From positions 2,418,001 to 2,482,000 of the forward strand of contig AP031437.1 in assembly GCA_042854365.1 (NCBI GenBank): a DNA stretch of 64,000 nucleotides, given 5' to 3'. The notes under the pieces are model-generated. The model searched no databases and was not told where the DNA came from. It saw nothing but the letters and a program-made list of their open reading frames with translations. Positions within the stretch are counted from its first letter, which is position 1. Every line of letters starts with the position of its first letter. This stretch comes from Anaeromassilibacillus sp001305115. Lineage in GTDB: Bacteria > Bacillota > Clostridia > Oscillospirales > Acutalibacteraceae. Below, piece by piece: positions 34,891 to 42,692 of the stretch. Made by a program: the position numbers and the translations under genes.

Positions 34891-35513
34891 TATGCATACA
34901 CCTCCTCAATCTGAGAGACGGCGTCCTTTACAACGACAAACTTGTCGGCGTTGAGGATGTCGTAGACGTTCAAGGTGTTCACCATTGCGGTCTTCACGCC
35001 CGGGATGTTTGCTGCGGAAGCAACCACCTTGCTGTTGAGCTCGGGCAGAACGATCAGCGTCTTCTTTTCGGAGCCGATTGCCTTAAGCATGTTAGCAATG
35101 GTCTTGGTCTTGTATTCGTCCAATGTGATCTGATCCAGCACGATCATATTGCTGCTAGCAACTTTGCTGGAAAGTGCGGACTTCATTGCAAGACGGCGTA
35201 CCTTTTTATTTAAAGTATAACGATAGCTGCGCGGCTTTGGCGCAAACACGATGCCGCCGTGCGTCCACTGGGGCGCGCGGGTGGAACCCTGTCTGGCATG
35301 GCCGGTGCCCTTCTGTCTCCACGGCTTTTTGCCACCGCCGGAAACTTCAGCGCGGGTCAGCGCGGACTGTGTGCCCTGACGCTGGTTGGCGAGGTAATTC
35401 TTTACCACGTCGTGCATCACGCTCACATTGGGCTCAATTCCAAATACGGACTCGGACAGGTCGATCTTTTCGATCTCCTTGCCAGCCATATCGAGTACTG
35501 CTACTGTAGGCAT
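34890..35513 (-). CDS. rplD: Ribosomal protein uL4
   Basis: A 207-residue uL4 with the extended loop KKPWRQKGTGHARQGSTRAP that reaches the exit tunnel. In E. coli L4 also attenuates the S10 operon; the terminator in the leader of this operon would be compatible with such control (inference). Confidence 0.98.
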   Translation of the reverse strand: MPTVAVLDMAGKEIEKIDLSESVFGIEPNVSVMHDVVKNYLANQRQGTQSALTRAEVSGGGKKPWRQKGTGHARQGSTRAPQWTHGGIVFAPKPRSYRYTLNKKVRRLAMKSALSSKVASSNMIVLDQITLDEYKTKTIANMLKAIGSEKKTLIVLPELNSKVVASAANIPGVKTAMVNTLNVYDILNADKFVVVKDAVSQIEEVYA

Positions 35514-35530
35514 ACCAAATCCTCCTTCCC

Positions 35531-36163
35531 TTACGCCTTCACGCTGTCACGGATCACGACGGTGCCGCCGTTTGGACCCGGAACTGCGCCTTTGACGGCG
35601 ATGAGGTTGTTTTCGACGTCCACCTTAACGACCGTCAAGTTCTGGACGGTGACCTTCTCCGCGCCGAGGTGGCCGGGCAGATGCTTGCCCTTGAACACTC
35701 TGGACGGATCGGAACATGCGCCGTTGGAACCAGCATGGCGGGCAACCGGGCCGGAACCGTGGGTTTCCTTGAGCCGGTGCAAATTCCAGCGCTTAATGCC
35801 GCCAGCATAGCCCTTACCTTTGCTGGTGCCGCACACATCCACCTTGTCGCCAGCCGCAAAGACGTCGACTTTGACGAGGTCGCCCACATTGTAGGCATCC
35901 GTGTTTTCCAGACGGAACTCGCGCAGAACCTTCTTCGGAGCGACATCGCCCTTTGCGAAATGGCCCTGCATCGGCTTGTTGACCTTGTGGGCCTTCATGT
36001 CGCCATAGCCCATCTGGACTGCTGCGTAGCCGTCGTTTTCAACGGTTTTCTTCTGCGAAATCACGCAGGGCCCCGCCTCGATGACGGTTACCGGGACTAC
36101 TTTCCCGTGTTCGTCGAAGATCTGTGTCATACCGATCTTCTTGCCGATAATACCTTTTTGCAT
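35531..36163 (-). CDS. rplC: Ribosomal protein uL3
   Basis: A 210-residue uL3 (MQKGIIGKKIGMTQIFDEHGK; GSGPVARHAGSNGACSDPSRV), reaching toward the peptidyl-transferase centre. Confidence 0.98.
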   Translation of the reverse strand: MQKGIIGKKIGMTQIFDEHGKVVPVTVIEAGPCVISQKKTVENDGYAAVQMGYGDMKAHKVNKPMQGHFAKGDVAPKKVLREFRLENTDAYNVGDLVKVDVFAAGDKVDVCGTSKGKGYAGGIKRWNLHRLKETHGSGPVARHAGSNGACSDPSRVFKGKHLPGHLGAEKVTVQNLTVVKVDVENNLIAVKGAVPGPNGGTVVIRDSVKA

Positions 36164-36232
36164 TATTTTACCTCCTGTACAGGTTATTGGTTGGCTCTCG
36201 CCAACTTGACCTCGACCGCTGGTAGGTTAAAA

Positions 36233-36544
36233 TCAGAGTTTAATCTCGATTTCAACGCCTGCGGGGAGTTCCAGACCCATCAAAGCCTCAACGGTCTTAT
36301 TGGAAGGTCTGAGAATGTCGATCAATCTCTTGTGGGTGCGCATTTCAAACTGCTCACGGCTGTCCTTATACTTGTGAACAGCGCGCAGAATCGTGATGAT
36401 CTGCTTCTCGGTCGGCAGCGGCACCGGCCCGGAAACTCTTGCGCCCGTGCGTTTCGCCGTCTGCACAATCTTTTCTGCGGACTGGTCAACCAGCTGATGG
36501 TCGTACCCCTTGATTCTGATCCTGATCTTTTCCTTGACTGCCAC
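36233..36544 (-). CDS. rpsJ: Ribosomal protein uS10
   Basis: A 103-residue uS10 (AVKEKIRIRIKGYDHQLVDQ). The frame is open for 26 more codons upstream, but the start is taken as GTG at 36544: GGAGG stands 8 bases ahead and the resulting length equals that of E. coli S10. First gene of the superoperon; its leader carries a terminator hairpin. Confidence 0.96.
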   Translation of the reverse strand: MAVKEKIRIRIKGYDHQLVDQSAEKIVQTAKRTGARVSGPVPLPTEKQIITILRAVHKYKDSREQFEMRTHKRLIDILRPSNKTVEALMGLELPAGVEIEIKL

Positions 36545-36624
36545 TTGAATCGCCTCCTTATTGTAGTTGGCGGGCGGCGTTTTAAATCCTAACACGGCGC
36601 CGGGTGTTTCTTCAACCGGCATTG

Positions 36625-36658
36625 AAAAACCGGATCATCTTTTGCAAGATGTATCCGG
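36625..36658 (-). terminator. Terminator/attenuator in the S10-operon leader
   Basis: In the minus-strand leader, CCGGAT plus CATCTT (36658-36646, with one bulged base) pairs with AAGATG plus ATCCGG and is followed directly by TTTTT (36629-36625). This is a full intrinsic terminator about 165 bases after the predicted transcription start and 80 bases before rpsJ, so it can only act as an attenuator of the superoperon. Confidence 0.75.
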
Positions 36659-36827
36659 GTGTAGGCAAAAACGTCTGAGCGCAGAAGGGCGCATTGCAAC
36701 CCAATCCCTTCGCATGCTCAAAATATCTGTCGCCCGGTTTAAAATCGGACATACTCCACGGAAAAACCGGCATCTTTCAGCCGCAACCTCCCGCTTCAAC
36801 GCATATCTGTCGCAGTCATGCTAGATT

Positions 36828-36856
36828 ATAATACCATATAGGTCACCAAATAGCAA
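36828..36856 (-). promoter_or_regulatory. Promoter of the ribosomal superoperon
   Basis: Minus strand TTGCTA (36856-36851), 17 bases, TATTAT (36833-36828). It predicts a leader of about 275 bases before rpsJ. Confidence 0.65.
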
Positions 36857-36914
36857 GTCCTATCTTCTCTTTTTTGCAAGAATTTTCTTGCAATATTTTG
36901 GCTATTTCGCCTAA

Positions 36915-36986
36915 TTCTTCCTATAACACCCAAAAGGGGACTTCTCCTCCCAGAAGAAGCTGAAAATTCAGAGAGAACCCCCTTTA
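36915..36986 (-). terminator. Terminator of the small membrane protein gene
   Basis: AAAGGGG...CTCTC on the minus strand pairs with GAGGAG...CCCCTTTT, with an internal unpaired region. The stop codon of the gene at 36984 overlaps the stem base. Confidence 0.65.
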
Positions 36987-37253
36987 ACGCCTTTTTCTGC
37001 GGAACTGGCGAACGCGGAACTGTGCTATTTTAGAAAGCACCCTACAGCCATGTACCCAGACCGTTCTCCAAAGGGATGAACGGGAATGCCCTGCCACAAA
37101 CACAGCCGTCGGGCCATCCATACCGCCGATGACTGTGACCAAATGGCCTTCCTTACTTCGAATGTGGGGAAGTTCGTGCAGTTTCTGGCAAACCACGCCC
37201 ACGGTCCCCACAATCCCAAAGAGCGTCGCCAGAACAAGCCAACCTTTTTTCAT
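36984..37253 (-). CDS. Small membrane protein with a GMDGPTAVFVAG motif
   Basis: An 89-residue protein. Residues about 3-23 form one membrane segment or uncleaved signal; then VTVIGGMDGPTAVFVAGHS (about 40-58), a motif seen at the start of beta subunits of sodium-pumping decarboxylases (IGGADGPTAIF-type); then a basic tail ending RQFRRKRR. Stand-alone small proteins with this motif occur near decarboxylase genes in Clostridia, but no decarboxylase lies in this window. Function unknown. Confidence 0.65.
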   Translation of the reverse strand: MKKGWLVLATLFGIVGTVGVVCQKLHELPHIRSKEGHLVTVIGGMDGPTAVFVAGHSRSSLWRTVWVHGCRVLSKIAQFRVRQFRRKRR

Positions 37254-37405
37254 CGCATGATCCCCTTACGTCTTACCTTCATTGAGCAGCAGTGATGAAA
37301 GCCTCGCTTGAAGGGTTTTACCCCCCTCTAAGAATTCCATATCCCTTTTCGCTCGCTTCTTCGGGCAACATCCTGCAATCGGCTCGATTGAATGATCTTA
37401 ACGAA

Positions 37406-37440
37406 GATGGGGCAGCGGAAAGCGATTCCGCAGCCCCATC
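37406..37440 (-). terminator. Hairpin after the PH-domain gene
   Basis: A 15-base-arm stem with one mismatch (37406-37420 with 37426-37440). The T tract on the minus strand is weak (ATCTTCGTT), so efficiency is uncertain. The rest of 37254-37496 holds no gene. Confidence 0.5.
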
Positions 37441-37496
37441 CATCCCATATCAGGTACATGTAAGGAACCTATCCAAGCATGTTCCTACATTGTTCC

Positions 37497-38036
37497 TTAT
37501 TCGATCTCTTCCTGACCAACAGATTCTTCCAACGTCTCTTTTCTTTCTGCTTCTTCTGCCAAATGCTTGCGATTCGGCATGGCAATCCGTTTTTCCTGGA
37601 TCTCCTCCAAAAACTGCTCTTTGTTCTCCGGTGAAATCTCCAGCCAGTATTCTTTACTTTTTATGCGGTAACGGATGTAAATCCGGTCTTTGCTCAAAGC
37701 AACCCTGGAAGATCCATGGCGCGCCTCGCCCTTTTCCTCCGTTACCTCCATCATCTGGCGGTAGAGGATGGTCACTTTATCAAACAGACCGTTTTTAATA
37801 AGTAAGCCAGTGTCCCCCACAATATAATAGGTACTTTTGTACTCCGGCAAAAAAATCAAGAGAAGCGCCACAAACATCCAAGTCCCTAAAAAGCCGACCA
37901 GGATATTATGGAAGATAAAATAAACCGCCAAAAACACAATCCCTAAAAGGAACACAGCCAACGCCTTCATATAAAAGGAACGATCCATTTTGGATTTGTA
38001 TTTTGTCCCTGTTACCACTTTAGAAGCTTTGCGCAT
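37497..38036 (-). CDS. Membrane protein with bacterial PH-like domain
   Basis: A 179-residue protein: two membrane segments (about 25-70, ALAVFLLGIVFLAVYFIF and FLGTWMFVALLLIFL), then a PH-like domain of the YdbS/bPH_2 kind (YYIVGDTGLLIKNGLFDKVTILYRQMMEV... IYIRYRIKSKEYWLEISPENKEQFLEEI), then a Glu-rich tail. The domain faces the cytoplasm and its role is unknown. I prefer the ATG at 38036 over the upstream GTG. It lies 53 bases after proS on the same strand. Confidence 0.75.
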   Translation of the reverse strand: MRKASKVVTGTKYKSKMDRSFYMKALAVFLLGIVFLAVYFIFHNILVGFLGTWMFVALLLIFLPEYKSTYYIVGDTGLLIKNGLFDKVTILYRQMMEVTEEKGEARHGSSRVALSKDRIYIRYRIKSKEYWLEISPENKEQFLEEIQEKRIAMPNRKHLAEEAERKETLEESVGQEEIE

Positions 38037-38089
38037 ATCCGTCAACTTCCTTCCCCACACAGTCGAAGCGGTTTCTTGCTAAACCGGCA

Positions 38090-39526
38090 TCAATATGCTT
38101 TGCCCCAGTAGACCATGGTCTTTGCAGGTTTGCCGCAGCACACACAGGTATCCGATAGATGTTCCTGCTCAAACGGCATACAACGCGAGGAGACGCCAGC
38201 CACTTCCTTGAGCTTCTCCTCACACGCCAGGTCGCCGCACCACATTGCTTTGATGAAGCCCGGCTTGTTCTCTGCGATCTCTTTGAGCTCATCCAACGTG
38301 GCCGCTGTGTAGGTCATGGACTCGCGGCGCGCCAGTGCCGTCTCGTACATCGTCTTACGAACCATCTCCAACTGTTCTGCAATCGCCGTTTCCAGTTGCT
38401 CCAGCGGCACAAAGACCTTTTCCCGGTCCGTACGGCGCACCAAAACACACTGATTCTTTTCGATGTCCTTGGGTCCAATCTCCAGACGAAGCGGGACCCC
38501 CTTCATTTCATACTGTGCAAATTTCCAGCCCGGGGACTGTTCAGAGTCGTCCATCCGCACGCGGAAAGTTTTCTTCAAACGAGCAAGCAGCTCTCCAGCC
38601 TTATCCAGGACGCCCTCTTTGTGCTGGGCAATCGGGATAATCATCACCTGAATCGGCGCCACAGCGGGTGGAAGCACCAAACCATTGTTGTCGCCATGAG
38701 TCATAATGATTCCTCCGATGATGCGGGTGCTCATCCCCCAGGAGGTCTGGTGCGGGTATTGGATCGAATTATCGCGCCCAGTAAAGGTTACATCGAACGC
38801 GCGTGCAAATCCATCGCCAAAGTAGTGGCTTGTGCCGCTTTGCAGAGCCTTGCCGTCGTGCATCATCGCCTCGATGGTATAAGTCGCCTCTGCGCCGGCA
38901 AATTTCTCCTTATCTGTCTTCTTGCCCTTGATGACCGGGATAGCCAGATCCTGCTCGCAGAAGTCCGCGTACACCTTGAGCATCTGCTCTGTTTCCGCTT
39001 TTGCCTCCTCTGCCGTCTCATGCATGGTGTGGCCCTCTTGCCAATGGAACTCCACACTGCGCAGGAACGGGCGGGTTGTCTTTTCCCAACGCACCACGCT
39101 GCACCACTGGTTATACAGCTTCGGCAGGTCGCGCCAAGAATGAATGACACGCGCATAGTGATCGCAGAACAACGTCTCTGAGGTCGGACGCACGCACAGG
39201 CGCTCTTCCAACTGCTCATTGCCGCCCATTGTCACCCAAGCCACTTCCGGCGCAAACCCCTCTACATGGTCCTTTTCCTTTTGAAGCAAGCTTTCCGGAA
39301 TGAACATCGGCATGGAGACATTCTCGTGCCCCAGCTCTTTAAACCGCGCGTCAAGATTGTCGCGGATATTCTCCCAAAGCGCAAAGCCATACGGCTCGAT
39401 CACCATGCAGCCGCGCACACTGGTATAGTCCATCAGTTCAGCCTTTTTCACGATGTCGGTGTACCATTTGGCAAAATCCTCCTCCATAGGAGTGATTGCC
39501 TCCACCATCTTCTTTTGATCCGCCAT
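38090..39526 (-). CDS. proS: Prolyl-tRNA synthetase, archaeal/eukaryotic-type
   Basis: A 478-residue class II synthetase of the short form without the editing insertion. Motif 2 is around TSETLFCDHYARVIHSWRDLP, motif 3 near GMSTRIIGGIIMTHGDNNGL, then the anticodon-binding domain (about 290-390) and the C-terminal zinc-type domain with cysteines CGDLAC, CM and CVCC, ending in the invariant VYWGKAY. Many Clostridia carry this type. No T-box is visible upstream. Confidence 0.96.
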   Translation of the reverse strand: MADQKKMVEAITPMEEDFAKWYTDIVKKAELMDYTSVRGCMVIEPYGFALWENIRDNLDARFKELGHENVSMPMFIPESLLQKEKDHVEGFAPEVAWVTMGGNEQLEERLCVRPTSETLFCDHYARVIHSWRDLPKLYNQWCSVVRWEKTTRPFLRSVEFHWQEGHTMHETAEEAKAETEQMLKVYADFCEQDLAIPVIKGKKTDKEKFAGAEATYTIEAMMHDGKALQSGTSHYFGDGFARAFDVTFTGRDNSIQYPHQTSWGMSTRIIGGIIMTHGDNNGLVLPPAVAPIQVMIIPIAQHKEGVLDKAGELLARLKKTFRVRMDDSEQSPGWKFAQYEMKGVPLRLEIGPKDIEKNQCVLVRRTDREKVFVPLEQLETAIAEQLEMVRKTMYETALARRESMTYTAATLDELKEIAENKPGFIKAMWCGDLACEEKLKEVAGVSSRCMPFEQEHLSDTCVCCGKPAKTMVYWGKAY

Positions 39527-39529
39527 TGT

Positions 39530-39742
39530 TTACTCCCCTTTATCCTTTGTGGTCGATTGTTCTATAAGTTTGCCGTCGTCTGCGGCATTGTGGGTGCGCG
39601 GAGCGTCCGCCCTGTTACCGCGTCTACGCCCAACGAAATTGACCAGTACCAACACCAACCCGATCAGAGCCATAAAAGCGAGAATACCTAAAAAGCACTG
39701 TCCCGCCAGAGCCAGCGCGTCCATTTGACCCATATCCATCAC
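39530..39742 (-). CDS. Small single-pass membrane protein, OadG-like
   Basis: A 70-residue protein with one strong membrane helix (about 12-38, GQCFLGILAFMALIGLVLVLVNFV), then a basic GRRRGNR segment and a polar tail. This plan (short N-terminus, one helix, polar tail) resembles the gamma subunit of sodium-pumping decarboxylases, but the similarity is architectural and weak. It ends 3 bases before proS starts and is probably co-transcribed with it. Confidence 0.6.
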   Translation of the reverse strand: MMDMGQMDALALAGQCFLGILAFMALIGLVLVLVNFVGRRRGNRADAPRTHNAADDGKLIEQSTTKDKGE

Positions 39743-39828
39743 CTCAAGTAAGTCCGGTACTTTCTTTTATATCAGGAATTCTATCGTAACTTTCATTATA
39801 TAAGAAGGCCCCTTGCTTTTCAAGTAAA

Positions 39829-39856
39829 AAATCCGCCGTGCATGCACGGCGGATTT
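39829..39856 (-). terminator. Terminator of acpP
   Basis: A perfect 12-bp stem (39829-39840 with 39845-39856), 4-base loop, then TTTTTACTTG on the minus strand, 16 bases beyond the acpP stop. Confidence 0.9.
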
Positions 39857-39871
39857 CCAGTCAGGAGCGGG

Positions 39872-40105
39872 TTACGGGTTAACGTGGTCTTCGATGTACT
39901 TGACGAGCTCCCCAACCGTCTTAATGTTGTCAATTTCTTCATCGGGAACTTCGATTTCAAACTCGTCTTCAATAGACATCAGCAAATCGACAACGTCCAA
40001 GGAATCAGCGCCCAGATCGTCAGCGATGCTCGTATCGACGGTGATCGAATCCTCCTCCACATCGAACTGCTCGCTCAGAATCGCTTTTACCTTTTCCAGA
40101 ACCAT
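39872..40105 (-). CDS. acpP: Acyl carrier protein
   Basis: A 77-residue, strongly acidic carrier of growing fatty acyl chains. The phosphopantetheine serine is S35 in GADSLDVVDL. The start is ATG at 40105 with AGGAGG just ahead (the open frame runs further, without family match). It is transcribed alone, with its own promoter, leader hairpin and terminator, away from other fab genes. Confidence 0.97.
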   Translation of the reverse strand: MVLEKVKAILSEQFDVEEDSITVDTSIADDLGADSLDVVDLLMSIEDEFEIEVPDEEIDNIKTVGELVKYIEDHVNP

Positions 40106-40142
40106 GTCTTTTCCTCCTTCTGATTTGTGTGAATGAGCATAC

Positions 40143-40189
40143 AAAAAGCGCCGCTGTACGCCATCTTCCAAATATGGACAAAGCAGCGC
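40143..40189 (-). terminator. Terminator-like hairpin in the acpP leader
   Basis: On the minus strand GCGCTGCT (40189-40182) pairs, with one wobble, with AGCGGCGC (40155-40148) and is followed by TTTTTG. The loop is 26 bases. It lies between the acpP promoter and start, so it would act as an attenuator if it forms. Confidence 0.45.
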
Positions 40190-40251
40190 CAGATGTGATA
40201 CAATTGCCCCGGGCCGCCTAAAAATACTGGCTGCCCGTGTTGCTTAACAAC

Positions 40252-40280
40252 ATATTATTAGCAATCCTTCGCTTTGTCAA
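40252..40280 (-). promoter_or_regulatory. Promoter of acpP
   Basis: Minus strand TTGACA (40280-40275, perfect -35), 17 bases, TAATAT (40257-40252). The leader to acpP is about 140 bases. Confidence 0.8.
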
Positions 40281-40348
40281 TATGATTCTTAAAGTTTTTT
40301 AAGGATTTTCAAATTCCCCGAAAAGCCGGGGATTCTAAGGAGTTTGCC

Positions 40349-41248
40349 ATGGACGAGAAAACATATTGTGAAAAAACCAGCTTTCCCATTCACAACTTCG
40401 CTGTGATTGGCCATCCGATCGCACACACCATGTCCCCCTTTATCCACAGCTGCCTGTTCTCCTTGGCCGGATATGGCGCAGCATCCTATCGCGTGATGGA
40501 TATTGCCCCGGAGGATTTGGAATCCTTTCTCCCCCGCCTACGGGAACTTTCCGGCTTTAACATCACCATTCCCCATAAACAGGCAATCATTCCTTATTTG
40601 GATGATTTGGACAAAAAAGCTGCCTTTTTTCACTCGGTAAACACAGTCAAAAATGAAAACGGCCGGTTGATTGGATTCACCACCGACGGAGCGGGTTTTA
40701 CAAAGGCGTTGGAGAGTGCCGGCGTTTCTCTGTCTGGGCGCATCGCCATTCTGGGAGCGGGGGGCGTTTCGCGCGTAATGGCTTTCGAGGCCTTGGAAAC
40801 TGCGCAGGCGCCGGACATCACCATCGCTGTACGCGAACACAGTTTGCCCGCAGCACAGGCTTTGTGCAAAGAATTGACGGCCGTCTTGCAAAAACAGGGA
40901 CGCGGGGGACGGCTTTCTGTGTCCCTCTTGGATGCAATCTCCGGCGATTTCGATCTGTTGGTCAATGGCACGCCGGTCGGGATGTATCCGCATGTGGACG
41001 CTTCTCCAGTTTCCGCAGAGGTCCTGGCCCGCTGTGCGGCGGTCTTTGATGCGGTATACAATCCGGACGAGACCCTTTTGCTTCGCTTGGCAAAACAGAA
41101 CGGTGCAAAAGCGATCGGCGGTATGCGCATGTTGGTAGGTCAAGCGGCAGCCGCACAGGAGATCTGGTATAATGCCTCCTTCCGTGATGCGGACATCGAT
41201 GCGCTATGCCGCGATGCCGTCAAAGAAATGGAGCGGATTTTTCAATGA
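40349..41248 (+). CDS. aroE: Shikimate dehydrogenase
   Basis: A 299-residue NADPH-dependent enzyme making shikimate from 3-dehydroshikimate. The substrate motif HTMSPFIHSC is near residue 27, the catalytic lysine is in NITIPHK, and the nucleotide loop is GAGGVSRVM near 133. It ends in the usual GGMRMLVGQAAAAQEIW helix. AAGGAG precedes the start. A C/G hairpin without T tract (about 40313-40335) lies just upstream. aroK overlaps its stop by ATGA. Confidence 0.96.
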   Translation: MDEKTYCEKTSFPIHNFAVIGHPIAHTMSPFIHSCLFSLAGYGAASYRVMDIAPEDLESFLPRLRELSGFNITIPHKQAIIPYLDDLDKKAAFFHSVNTVKNENGRLIGFTTDGAGFTKALESAGVSLSGRIAILGAGGVSRVMAFEALETAQAPDITIAVREHSLPAAQALCKELTAVLQKQGRGGRLSVSLLDAISGDFDLLVNGTPVGMYPHVDASPVSAEVLARCAAVFDAVYNPDETLLLRLAKQNGAKAIGGMRMLVGQAAAAQEIWYNASFRDADIDALCRDAVKEMERIFQ

Positions 41249-41766
41249 AACAGAAGCCGAAGAATATCATCCTATGCGGGTTTATGGGCAGTGGAAAGAC
41301 CACAGTAGGGCGCCGTTTGGCACAGAAAACGCACATGGAATTTCTCGATATGGACCACTACATTGAGGAGCGCGAGGGCCGAACCATCGCCGACATCTTC
41401 GCCCAGGATGGGGAGGAAACCTTCCGGCGCATGGAAACGGAGGCAGCCAGAGAACTGGCGAGCCGTCGGGGGCTGATAATCGCTTCTGGTGGAGGGACAT
41501 TGCTCCGCCTGCAAAATGTAAAAATATTTCGTAAAAGCGGTGTCACGGTGTTACTGGACACCCCCATTGGGCTGATTCAGGAACGGTTGAAAAACGACAC
41601 CGTGCGCCCCTTACTGCAAAAGCCGAACCGGAAGAAAGTGATCTCTGACTTATACCGCAAGCGCCTCCCTGCATATTGTGCGGCAGCCGACATCATCGTC
41701 GATGGTTCCGGTGGCGCAGAGCGCGTTGCCGGGCGCGTTTGGGAACAGGTCAAGCGGCTCGGTTAA
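41245..41766 (+). CDS. aroK: Shikimate kinase
   Basis: A 173-residue kinase that phosphorylates shikimate. The P-loop GFMGSGKT is at 12-19, the DMDHYIE substrate motif near 34, GGGTLL near 79, and the lid RP(L) segment in NDTVRPLLQ. ATG at 41245 overlaps the aroE stop (ATGA), which decides the start against the longer open frame. Confidence 0.96.
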   Translation: MKQKPKNIILCGFMGSGKTTVGRRLAQKTHMEFLDMDHYIEEREGRTIADIFAQDGEETFRRMETEAARELASRRGLIIASGGGTLLRLQNVKIFRKSGVTVLLDTPIGLIQERLKNDTVRPLLQKPNRKKVISDLYRKRLPAYCAAADIIVDGSGGAERVAGRVWEQVKRLG

Positions 41767-42393
41767 GCTGTTTTCCATAGCGATAAGGACGCCTTGCTTT
41801 GAAGAACCAACCGCCGAAATGCCGTGGCCACACGAAAAAATGCGCCAAGCGCCACAAAAAACATTCCTGGATCGCCCCACCTGCAAGTCCGCAAATAGAC
41901 AGTCAATCGGAAATTGAGAAAAATTTGCAGGCTCCGAAAAAGGTGAAAAGAGCATGACAAAAAGACCGCCGCGCAAGCGCCAGTCAAATTGGGAGAGCAT
42001 GGAAGCGGTTAATCCGGACTTTCCAGGGAGGTTTGTGACCTGGCCCCGAAGCTGCCAAACGTTCAATCTCCGGTAAGATGCTGTGGGCATTGGAAAATTT
42101 GAGTAAATTGGTTTGTCTGCTTCGTAGGTTCCCATGGCAAAAGGCGATACAAGCATAAAGCACCTGAAACTGGACGGCTCAATTGGTACATCGACCGGAA
42201 TGAGCTATAAGAGTTCGCCCTCCTTTGGGCTACATATCCAGCCCGAGGAAAACATCAGCCGTATAAAAAAACAGAGCTATTTCAGTTTCCTCAAACGTTC
42301 AGAAAGTGTTGTATTCGCTTTCTTTTTTGCGCGAAAAAAGTTCGACTTCTGCAACAATTCAAAAAATTCCTGCAAATTGGAAAGAATTCTTTC
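41767..42393. other. Spacer between the two aro clusters
   Basis: About 630 bases without a confident gene and without an obvious terminator directly after aroK. One 40-codon frame (41954-42076, listed separately) has a modest ribosome binding site. A small GGGCT/AGCCC stem lies near 42226-42243. Confidence 0.4.
41954..42076 (+). CDS. Possible 40-residue basic protein
   Basis: ATG at 41954 with AGGTG about 8 bases ahead opens a 40-codon frame, MTKRPPRKRQSNWESMEAVN..., very basic at its start. No family is recognised and no promoter is evident. It may be chance. Confidence 0.2.
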   Translation: MTKRPPRKRQSNWESMEAVNPDFPGRFVTWPRSCQTFNLR

Positions 42394-42422
42394 TTGACAA
42401 ACCTCTTCTGTCGTATTATGAT
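42394..42422 (+). promoter_or_regulatory. Strong promoter of the aroF operon
   Basis: TTGACA (42394-42399, perfect), 17 bases, TATGAT (42417-42422). Transcription should start near 42429, about 28 bases before the small aromatic-rich frame. Confidence 0.85.
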
Positions 42423-42456
42423 ACTTACAAGAATTTTCCGTACAAGGAGTTCCATC

Positions 42457-42597
42457 ATGCTTGAGATTGCAAAAACCACACGATTTACAGGCTTTGGTTA
42501 TCCCCGCTTCTTTTGGGCGTGGGATTTTTACGCATGCAATCTTTGCGGTGCCAACCCCTGTAGTGGAAATAGCCATTTCTCTTGCATTGTAAAATAA
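42457..42597 (+). CDS. Aromatic-rich small frame, candidate leader peptide of aroF
   Basis: A 46-codon frame with its own AAGGAG (42444-42449), 7 bases before ATG. Residues 10-25 (FTGFGYPRFFWAWDFY) contain F10, F13, Y15, F18, F19, W20, W22, F24 and Y25: nine aromatic residues in sixteen, the three end products of the pathway encoded downstream. C27, C30, C35 and C43 follow. The stop lies 16 bases before a strong intrinsic terminator, with the DAHP synthase gene just after it. The layout is that of an attenuation leader; a small cysteine-containing protein is the alternative. I see no obvious antiterminator stem. Confidence 0.7.
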   Translation: MLEIAKTTRFTGFGYPRFFWAWDFYACNLCGANPCSGNSHFSCIVK

Positions 42598-42613
42598 CCT
42601 GGCTGTTTTTATC

Positions 42614-42655
42614 ATAGGCGGAGCTGCATCGCGCAGCTCCGCCTATTTTATTTTC
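42614..42655 (+). terminator. Terminator/attenuator before aroF
   Basis: A perfect 14-bp stem (42614-42627 with 42633-42646), 5-base loop, then TTTTATTTT. It lies between the aromatic-rich frame and aroF, inside the same transcript. Confidence 0.88.
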
Positions 42656-42692
42656 CCCACAATCTAACATTCAAATTTTGGAGGGTATCAAC

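Noticed and set aside
38159..39181. 340-codon plus-strand frame opposite proS
   Set aside because: Shadow of proS; no start signals.
39743..39828. Possible T-box upstream of proS
   Set aside because: The space between acpP and the proS unit is too short and has no TGG.ACCGCG element.
42160..42245. tRNA-like string GGCTCAATTGGTA
   Set aside because: The D-arm-like text does not close a D stem, and no anticodon or T arm follows.
42277..42615. 112-codon minus-strand frame opposite the aromatic-rich frame, with several cysteines
   Set aside because: It has no ribosome binding site or promoter, its start lies at the terminator hairpin, and the plus strand has promoter, ribosome binding site and terminator in proper order.
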